DNA from: Haloactinopolyspora alba
GTDB lineage: Bacteria > Actinomycetota > Actinomycetes > Jiangellales > Jiangellaceae
DNA: 34,476 nt
Assembly: GCF_003014555.1 (NCBI RefSeq)
Contig: NZ_PYGE01000032.1
Coordinates: 1 to 34,476, forward strand
Reading direction: 5' to 3'
A program made the position numbers and the translations under genes. Positions 29,362 through 34,476 of the stretch are shown piece after piece (position 1 is the stretch's first letter; every line of letters starts with the position of its first letter). The notes below the pieces were generated by a model. That model saw nothing but the letters and a program-made list of their open reading frames with translations, searched no databases and was not told the DNA's origin.

Positions 29362-31479
29362 TCAGTTCTGTCGGGAATCCCGCGTTGCCACCGAGTCGAT
29401 GATGAACGCCAAGGTCAGCGCCTCGTCGCGCCATGCGTCGTAGCGGCCCGACGGTCCGCCGTGGCCCGCGCCCATCTCGGTCTTGAGCAGCAGCGGGCGC
29501 TCACCCGTCGAGGTCGCACGCAGCCGGGCGACCCACTTCGCCGGCTCGTGATAGCCGACCCTCGGGTCGTTCAGCCCGGCGGTGACCAGCATCGCCGGGT
29601 ACGGGACCGGCTGGACGTTCTCGTACGGCGTGTACGACTTCATGTACGCGTAGACCTCGCCGGACTCGACCGGATTGCCCCACTCCTCCCACTCGATGAC
29701 GGTGAGCGGCATCGACGGGTCGAGGATGGTGGTCAGCGCGTCGACGAACGGCACGTCCGCCACCAGGGCGGCGAACGTCGACGGGGCCAGGTTGGCCACC
29801 GCGCCGATCAGCAGGCCGCCGGCGCTGCCGCCGCGGCCGACCAGCCGGTCGTGCGACGTCCACCCGGTCGCCGTGAGGTGGTCGGCGCAGGCGACGAAGT
29901 CGGTGAACGTGTTCCGCTTGGCCAGCAGCTTGCCGTCCTCGTACCAGTGACGCCCCAGCTCACCGCCGCCGCGGACGTGTGCGATGGCGAACACGAACCC
30001 GCGGTCCAGCAGCGAGAGCCGGGCGATGGAGAACCACGGGTCCATGGGCATCTCGTACGAGCCGTAGCCGTACAGCACACAGGGAGCGCTGCCGTCGCGT
30101 GGTGTGTCCTTGCGGCGCACCAGCGAGATCGGCACCGCGGTGCCGTCGTCGGCGGAGGCCCACTCGCGCACCGCCTCGTAGGCGTCCGGGTCGAAGTCGC
30201 CGAGCACGGCCCGGCGCTTGCGCAGCCGCAGCTCGCCGGTGCCGACGTCGTAGTCGTAGACCGAGCTCGGCGTGGTCAGCGAGGTGTAACCGAGCCGGAA
30301 CACGGTGGAGTCGAACTCCGGGTTGGCGCCGGCGTCGACGGTACGGACCTCCTCGGGAACCTCGATGTCCCGGCCCTCGCCGGGCCGGCCGTCGTGCAGC
30401 GGAAGGACGTGCAGCTCGGTCCGTCCGTCGCGGCGCATCGAGACCACCAGATGGGTGGCGAACGCGTCGACCTCGGTGATGCGGGTACCCGGGCGGTGGC
30501 CGATGACCGGGGTCCAGTGCTCACGGCCGGGGGTCGCGGCCGGCGCGACGGCGAGCTCGAAGTCCGCGCCGCCGTCGTTGTGCACGATGAAGAAGCTGTC
30601 GCCGCTGTGGTCGAGTGTGTACTCGATGCCCTGCCTGCGCGGCTCGACGACGCGGAACTCGCCGTACGGATCGGCCGCCGGCAGGAACCGCATCTCGGTG
30701 GTGATCTGGCTGCCGAGCCCGATGAGCACGTACTCGCGGCTGCGGGTGAGACCGACGCCGACGAAGAACCGCTCGTCGGTCTCCTCGTGCACGATCACGT
30801 CGGCGCTCGCCTCCGTGCCCAGCACGTGCCGCCAGACGCGATAGGGCCGCATCGCCTCGTCGACGGTGGTGTAGAACAGCACGTCGCCGTCGGCCGACCA
30901 GGCGGTGCTGTAGTACGTGCCCGGCACCGTGTCGGGCCGTGTCTCGCCGGTCCGCAGATCCTTGACGTGCAGCGTGTACTTCTCGTCGCCGTCGTGGTCG
31001 GTCGAGTAGGCGAGCAGCCCGCCGTCCGGGCTGATGTCGAAAGCGCCGAGGGCGAAGTACGGCGAGTCGCCGGCCAGCTCGTTCTGGTCGAGCAGGACCT
31101 GTTCGTCGGCGGGCGCCGGTAGCCCCTCGGTGGGGTCGGCCGGCAGTTCGGGCTCGATGCGTGAGCGGCAGTGCACCGGGTACTGCTGCCCCTCGATGGT
31201 GCGCGTGTAGTACCACCAGTCGCCGCGCCGGGTGGGGACGGAGAGGTCGGTCTCGAGGGTGCGGCTCTTGATCTCGTGGAAGATCGTGTCCTGCAGCGCC
31301 TTGGTGTGCGCGGTGGCCGCCTCGGTGTAGGCGTTCTCGGCCTCGAGGTAGGCCGTGGTGTCCGGGTCGTCGCGGTCGTACAGCCAGGCGTACTCGTCGA
31401 CGACGGTGTCGCCGTGGAACTCGCGGTGGGTGGGGACGCGCTTGGCGACCGGTGGCTGAGGCTGTTCGACGTCCGGCAT
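29362..31479 (-). CDS. ptrB: oligopeptidase B (S9 family prolyl oligopeptidase)
   Basis: The 705-residue protein has the S9A layout: an N-terminal seven-blade propeller (residues about 75-410) and a C-terminal alpha/beta hydrolase domain. The catalytic triad is Ser552 in GRGGSAGGLL, Asp638 in LNDPRVGYHEPAKW and His673 in GAGHGG. RGGGELGRHWYEDGKLLAKRNTFTDF is typical of oligopeptidase B, which cuts short peptides after Arg or Lys in the cytoplasm. The propeller limits substrates to about 30 residues. No signal peptide is present. It diverges from the GntR gene across 59 bases. Confidence 0.95.
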   Translation of the reverse strand: MPDVEQPQPPVAKRVPTHREFHGDTVVDEYAWLYDRDDPDTTAYLEAENAYTEAATAHTKALQDTIFHEIKSRTLETDLSVPTRRGDWWYYTRTIEGQQYPVHCRSRIEPELPADPTEGLPAPADEQVLLDQNELAGDSPYFALGAFDISPDGGLLAYSTDHDGDEKYTLHVKDLRTGETRPDTVPGTYYSTAWSADGDVLFYTTVDEAMRPYRVWRHVLGTEASADVIVHEETDERFFVGVGLTRSREYVLIGLGSQITTEMRFLPAADPYGEFRVVEPRRQGIEYTLDHSGDSFFIVHNDGGADFELAVAPAATPGREHWTPVIGHRPGTRITEVDAFATHLVVSMRRDGRTELHVLPLHDGRPGEGRDIEVPEEVRTVDAGANPEFDSTVFRLGYTSLTTPSSVYDYDVGTGELRLRKRRAVLGDFDPDAYEAVREWASADDGTAVPISLVRRKDTPRDGSAPCVLYGYGSYEMPMDPWFSIARLSLLDRGFVFAIAHVRGGGELGRHWYEDGKLLAKRNTFTDFVACADHLTATGWTSHDRLVGRGGSAGGLLIGAVANLAPSTFAALVADVPFVDALTTILDPSMPLTVIEWEEWGNPVESGEVYAYMKSYTPYENVQPVPYPAMLVTAGLNDPRVGYHEPAKWVARLRATSTGERPLLLKTEMGAGHGGPSGRYDAWRDEALTLAFIIDSVATRDSRQN

Positions 31480-31502
31480 GGGACGACGGTACCTCGACCA
31501 TC

Positions 31503-31531
31503 TTGTGCTAATTGAACTAGAACAATAGCAT
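31503..31531 (+). promoter_or_regulatory. promoter of the GntR gene with interrupted palindrome
   Basis: TTGTGC (31503-31508) and TAGCAT (31526-31531) are 17 bases apart, and GTG 31539 starts 8 bases on, with no ribosome binding site, so the transcript is probably leaderless. Between them lies ATTG-AA-CTAG-AA-CAAT (31511-31526), symmetric except for the two AA pairs, a likely binding site for the GntR protein. Confidence 0.6.
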
Positions 31532-31538
31532 TGGTCTC

Positions 31539-31892
31539 GTGCTGTTCCGCCTGGACCCGAACTCGGCCGAGCCGTTGTTCGCGCAGATCGCCGCGGCGGT
31601 CCGCGGGGCGGTGGCGCGCGGCGACGTCCAGCCTGGTGAACGGTTGCCCGGCGCGCGGGACCTCGCCGACTCGCTCGGGCTGAACGTGCACACCGTGCTG
31701 CGCGGCTACCAGCAGTTGCGCGACGAGGGCCTGGTCGAACTGCGGCGCGGGCGCGGTGCCGTCGTCGTGCGGGGCGCCGTCGGCGACTGGGCCGAACTGC
31801 GCCAGGAGGTCGCCGACGTCGTCGAGCGTGCCCGCGGACTCGGTGTCAGCGCCCAGGAACTGTTCGACATGATCCGACTGGAGTACCGATGA
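31539..31892 (+). CDS. GntR family regulator, YtrA subfamily
   Basis: The 117-residue protein has an N-terminal winged helix of the GntR family (PLFAQIAAAVRGAVARGDVQPGERLPGARDLADSLGLNVHTVLRGYQQLRDEGLVELRRGRGAVV) and only a short C-terminal dimerisation segment of about 40 residues. This size is typical of the YtrA subfamily, whose genes usually sit beside membrane proteins or ABC transporters that they control. Here the partner is the DUF1648 membrane protein, coupled by an ATGA overlap. The GTG start is probably leaderless. Confidence 0.92.
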   Translation: MLFRLDPNSAEPLFAQIAAAVRGAVARGDVQPGERLPGARDLADSLGLNVHTVLRGYQQLRDEGLVELRRGRGAVVVRGAVGDWAELRQEVADVVERARGLGVSAQELFDMIRLEYR

Positions 31893-32887
31893 CCGAAGCG
31901 GCACCGACCGCCGGCGACGCCCGTCCGGTCGTGCGAATCGTGGTCGCGGTCGCCGTGCTGCCGCTGGTGGTCGCGGCCGCCGGCGCCGCCCTGGTGTGGA
32001 GCCGGCGGGACGCGCTACCGGCCGAGGTGGCGATCCACTGGGGCGTCGACGGTGCGGCGGACGGCTTCGCGTCGCCCGGCGTGGTGGTGGCCATGGTGGC
32101 CGGGTTCGGCGTGGTGTTCGCGGCCGCCGGGCTGTGGCTGAGCCTCGCCGGGCCGGCCGACCCGCTGCTGGTCCGGGTGCTCGCCGTCACAACCACCGGT
32201 GTCACCGGGTTCGTGACGGTGCTGGCGACGTGGCTGGTGACCGACCAGCGGGGCCTTGCCGACGCCGCCGAGGCGGAAGCCGGCGCGTCGAGGTTCCTCG
32301 GGTCGTTCGCCGCCGGTGTCCTGCTGGCCGCGGTGGCGGCGTGGACGGTGCCCCGCTGGTCGGCCGAGCGCGGGGAGCCGGCGCCTGGTGACGTACCCCG
32401 GCTGGGTGTCGCGCCGGGCGAGCGCGTCGCGTGGACCCGGTCGGTGGCAACGGGCAGCGGGCCGGCGGCCGTGCTCGTCGCCGGTGTCGGCGTGACGGTG
32501 GCCGCGGGGGTCCTGTCCCGGCAGTGGTGGATGCTCGGCGTGGGTGCGGCCCTCGGCGTGGTGGCCGCGGTGATGTTCTCGATCACGGTCACCGTCGACC
32601 GGCACGGGCTGACCCTCCGCAGCCGCCTCGGCCGGCCGCGGATGCACATCCCGCTCGGTGAGGTCGAACGCGCCACCGTCGTCGACGTCCGTCCCCTCAG
32701 GCACTTCGGCGGTTACGGATACCGCATCGCGGCGTTCGGTCCATTGCGCGGGGCGAGCGGGTACGTGCTGCGCGGTGGCTCCGGGCTGCTGGTGGAGCGC
32801 CGCGGCGGACGGCGGACGGTGGTGGTCGTCGACGACGCGGCCACGGCGGCGGGTCTGCTCAACACTCTGGCCGAACGCGCGCGGTGA
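31889..32887 (+). CDS. DUF1648 membrane protein
   Basis: The 332-residue protein has about six membrane helices. The first loop holds the DUF1648 signature LPAEVAIHWGVDGAADGFASP, known from the SdpI/YhdP-type immunity and membrane protein families. The C-terminal part (VTVDRHGLTLRSRLGRPRMHIPLGEVERATVVDVRPL) resembles a PH-like domain. In Bacillus, SdpI protects against a toxic peptide, but here the function is unknown. Its ATG overlaps the GntR stop, so the regulator very likely controls it. It ends 13 bases before palindromic repeat copy B. Confidence 0.85.
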   Translation: MTEAAPTAGDARPVVRIVVAVAVLPLVVAAAGAALVWSRRDALPAEVAIHWGVDGAADGFASPGVVVAMVAGFGVVFAAAGLWLSLAGPADPLLVRVLAVTTTGVTGFVTVLATWLVTDQRGLADAAEAEAGASRFLGSFAAGVLLAAVAAWTVPRWSAERGEPAPGDVPRLGVAPGERVAWTRSVATGSGPAAVLVAGVGVTVAAGVLSRQWWMLGVGAALGVVAAVMFSITVTVDRHGLTLRSRLGRPRMHIPLGEVERATVVDVRPLRHFGGYGYRIAAFGPLRGASGYVLRGGSGLLVERRGGRRTVVVVDDAATAAGLLNTLAERAR

Positions 32888-32900
32888 CGCTCACCCCACC

Positions 32901-32965
32901 TGTCCCCATGATCATCGGCACTTTCCGGGTTATACGGCCGGAAAGTGCCGATGATCATGGGGACA
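32901..32965. repeat. palindromic repeat, copy B (perfect 28-bp arms, 9-base loop)
   Basis: Arms 32901-32928 and 32938-32965 are perfect reverse complements. The core ATGATCATCGGCA-C-TTTCCGG equals copy A (4486-4536) except that the G-C pair there is C-G here. The stop codon of the oxidoreductase gene (32955-32957) lies in the right arm. It sits between converging genes and could act as a terminator here. Confidence 0.92.
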
Positions 32966-33845
32966 GTGGCGCCGGGGTGGGGCGGCCCATCGGCTCGACC
33001 TCGCGCACCAGCTCCGCCATGAACTCGTACACCCGCTCGTCCGCGGGGTCGGGCAGGTCGACGATCGCCAGATCCACGCCGAGGTCGGCCAGGTTCTCGA
33101 AGCGGCGCCTCGCGTGGTCGAGGTCGAGCGGTCCGAGCTGACCGAAGGTCGTCTTGACGATGTCCTCGTACGGCCGCCCGACCTCGTCACAGCGGGTCCG
33201 CAGGACGTCGAGCTTGTGCCGCAACGCCGCCGGGTCGGGCAGCTCGAAGAAGTTGTTCGCGTCGGCGTACTTGGCGACCAGCGACATCGTCTTGCGCTCG
33301 CCCATGCCGCCGACCATGATCGGCGGCCGGCGGACCGGCGCCGGGTGGTTCACCGGATAGTCGAGCCGGTAGTGCGTGCCGGTGTACGCCGCGTCGTCGC
33401 CGTCGAACATCTGTTGTGCAATCTGCAGCGTCTCCTCGAGCCGTTCGTAGCGCTCGGCCATCGATGGGAACGGGACGCCGAGGGCCCGCGACTCCTGTCC
33501 GTTCCAGGCGGCGCCGATGCCGAGCCAGGCACGGCCGCCGGACAACACGTCCAGCGTGCTCAGTTGCTTCACGAGCACACCGGGGTGGCGGTAGTGCACC
33601 CCGGTGACCAGCGCACCCAGCTGGAGGGTGCGGAACCGTCCGGCCGCCCAGGCCAGCATGCCGTACGCCTCCAGCATCGGTTCCTCCGGCGGCCCGATGA
33701 TCGGGACCTGGAAGAAGTGGTCCATCGGCCAGAAGCTGTGGATGCCGGCCGCCTCCGCGTTGGCGAGTGCCTGCTCGAGGGTCGGGCCGATGGCTGCGGG
33801 GCCACCGGGCCAGGAGAAGTTCATGATGTGAAGGCCGACCTGCAT
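32955..33845 (-). CDS. LLM class F420-dependent oxidoreductase
   Basis: The 296-residue protein belongs to the luciferase-like monooxygenase class in its F420-dependent branch. Signatures are MQVGLHIMNFSWPGG, GIHSFWPMDHFFQVP, LGALVTGVHYRHPGVLVKQLSTLDVLSGGRAWLGIGAAWN, and PPIMVGGMGERKTMSLVAKYAD. These form the TIM barrel and the deazaflavin site. It probably oxidises or reduces an unknown small molecule with coenzyme F420. The gene follows the MarR regulator by 9 bases, so it is likely its target. The stop lies within palindromic repeat copy B. Confidence 0.9.
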   Translation of the reverse strand: MQVGLHIMNFSWPGGPAAIGPTLEQALANAEAAGIHSFWPMDHFFQVPIIGPPEEPMLEAYGMLAWAAGRFRTLQLGALVTGVHYRHPGVLVKQLSTLDVLSGGRAWLGIGAAWNGQESRALGVPFPSMAERYERLEETLQIAQQMFDGDDAAYTGTHYRLDYPVNHPAPVRRPPIMVGGMGERKTMSLVAKYADANNFFELPDPAALRHKLDVLRTRCDEVGRPYEDIVKTTFGQLGPLDLDHARRRFENLADLGVDLAIVDLPDPADERVYEFMAELVREVEPMGRPTPAPLSP

Positions 33846-33854
33846 GGAGCTAAG

Positions 33855-33866
33855 TTAGCCGGCTAA
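33855..33866. promoter_or_regulatory. perfect palindrome TTAGCCGGCTAA, probable MarR operator
   Basis: The 12-base palindrome covers the last codons and stop of the MarR gene and ends 9 bases before the oxidoreductase ATG. Its TTAGC-N2-GCTAA form is like known MarR-family operators. In this place it could block transcription into, or an internal start for, the oxidoreductase gene. Confidence 0.65.
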
Positions 33867-34271
33867 TTCAGTCGCCGTCAACCGTCGGATGATCGCGGAG
33901 AACGCCGCGCGGTCGTCGTCGTCGAGGTCACGCAGCAACTCCGCGTCCGCTTGCCGCCACGCCTGCTCGGCTGGTTCCTGCAGGGCGCGCCCGTCGTCGG
34001 TGAGATGCACGGTGAGCCCGTGTCCGGGTGTGCGTTCCCGCCGGACGAAACCGGCCCGTTCCAGCCGGTGCAGGGCCTTGCTGACGGTGGGCGGCTCGAC
34101 GCCGAGGCGGGTGATGAGCTCCGCCTGCGTGACGCCGTCCTCGCGCCACAGCTGCGAGAGCAGCAGCTCCTGTCCGGGGTGCAGGCCGAGTTCGGCGAGC
34201 GCGGGGCCGATGGTGCGCTGGGTCGCCTTCATCGCTTTGAGCACCCGGAACGCCACGGTGTCCTCGATCAT
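33855..34271 (-). CDS. MarR family transcriptional regulator
   Basis: The 138-residue protein has the MarR winged helix: LGLHPGQELLLSQLWREDGVTQAELITRLGVEPPTVSKALHRLERAGFVRRERTPGHGLTVHLTDDGRAL, between dimerisation helices at both ends. MarR proteins are dimeric repressors released by small phenolic or lipophilic ligands, or by oxidation; no conserved cysteine is seen. ATG 34271 is preferred; in-frame codons further upstream, to 34343, run into the dispersed repeat at 34321-34391. It is followed by the F420-type oxidoreductase gene with a perfect palindrome at the junction. Confidence 0.9.
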   Translation of the reverse strand: MIEDTVAFRVLKAMKATQRTIGPALAELGLHPGQELLLSQLWREDGVTQAELITRLGVEPPTVSKALHRLERAGFVRRERTPGHGLTVHLTDDGRALQEPAEQAWRQADAELLRDLDDDDRAAFSAIIRRLTATELAG

Positions 34272-34320
34272 GCGGACCACGGTAGTGGGGCGGACGAAGG
34301 ACGGGTCCTCGCTGGGCGAC

Positions 34321-34391
34321 CACGAGGCTTGTGTACGCGTCACCAGGGCTGTACGGGTGGTGACGCATGGAATTCCATGGTGAACGTGATC
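34321..34391 (-). repeat. 71-bp dispersed repeat, copy 2 (opposite orientation to copy 1)
   Basis: The reverse complement matches 23221-23291 at about 62 of 71 positions without gaps. The inner palindrome CATGGAATTCCATG is intact, and the second stem is perfect here (GCGTCACCA with TGGTGACGC), where copy 1 has a G-U pair. The remaining 85 bases to the window edge hold no gene that I can support. Confidence 0.88.
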
Positions 34392-34476
34392 TCTCTGGGA
34401 GGGTTGTGTGTGCCGGGTGCTGCTCGACGGGGTGGCCCTGGGTGATCACCGGGTGACTCGAACGTGATCTGCCTGC

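Noticed and set aside
29032-31122. A 696-codon open frame on the plus strand
   Set aside because: It is antisense to the oligopeptidase B gene, whose catalytic triad and propeller are intact, and it shows no domain.
24272-34343. MarR gene starting at 34343
   Set aside because: That start lies within the dispersed 71-bp repeat, and the extra 24 residues lack family similarity; the start at 34271 opens the first MarR helix.
34408-34467. Short GTG-initiated frames after GGGAGGG near the right edge, one beginning Met-Cys-Arg-Val
   Set aside because: The ribosome binding site is good, but three overlapping frames of 11-19 codons are open there, and the downstream gene is not visible, so a leader peptide cannot be supported.

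Overview
The window is about 34.5 kb of very GC-rich DNA with strong third-position GC bias, many GTG starts, dense 4-base (ATGA/GTGA) gene overlaps and several genes that look leaderless. Together with an F420-type LLM oxidoreductase, a DUF664/DinB-fold protein of the mycothiol-linked family, a SigB/SigF-type sigma factor tail, a bifunctional-type Dcd, an EtfD-like Fe-S oxidoreductase and a perfect actinobacterial LexA box, this points to a chromosomal segment of a high-GC actinomycete (Actinomycetota). I cannot name the genus. No transposase, integrase, phage gene or CRISPR array is visible; the accessory content is one VapBC module and several families of short palindromic repeats.

Layout. 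1-8.1 kb: sigma factor C-terminus, methyltransferase and SOS-controlled dinB on +; a minus-strand group (DUF664 protein, CDF-type metal efflux protein with a Cys-rich tail, class C-like serine hydrolase) that meets dinB stop to stop; then an unknown protein, an amidase, a DUF421 membrane protein, a tiny membrane protein and a GNAT acetyltransferase. 8.2-8.6 kb: a tail-anchored miniprotein, a shared hairpin and tRNA-Gly(CCC). 8.8-16 kb: an OmpR-type two-component system (minus) diverging from a lipoprotein, HlyD/PG-binding adaptor, MacB-type ATPase and permease operon; the 101-bp divergent promoter carries two pairs of 11-bp-spaced boxes, so the regulator very likely controls this exporter. 16.3-19.6 kb: a glycine betaine type proVWX operon closed by a perfect 22-bp-stem terminator. 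19.6-20.3 kb: vapBC. 20.3-23.2 kb: dcd and an EtfD-like membrane Fe-S oxidoreductase with a GGGTA-box operator. 23.4-24.6 kb: a PcaD-like hydrolase diverging from a MerR regulator, with a classic 20-bp-spacer MerR promoter.

24.7-26.5 kb is the most striking part: a ribbon-helix-helix protein with an N-terminal extension, a DUF4097 beta-repeat protein and a 69-residue Arg/Ala-rich protein form an apparent operon. It is preceded by about eleven copies of a TGRCGYCA-like octamer at 10-12 bp (one helical turn) intervals, the last of which covers the -10 element and start codon of the first gene. This looks like a cooperative, autoregulated system of unknown function.

26.5-29.3 kb (minus): two paralogous four-helix membrane proteins, a YtxH-like protein and a YihY/BrkB protein, tightly packed. 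29.4-32.9 kb: oligopeptidase B, diverging from a YtrA-type GntR regulator coupled to a DUF1648 membrane protein. 32.95-34.3 kb (minus): MarR regulator and F420-type oxidoreductase with a perfect 12-bp palindrome between them.

Repeats. Two perfect hairpins (4486-4536, 32901-32965) share a core and differ by a compensatory base-pair change; a 71-bp element occurs twice in opposite orientation (23221-23291, 34321-34391). These look like dispersed palindromic element families rather than simple terminators.
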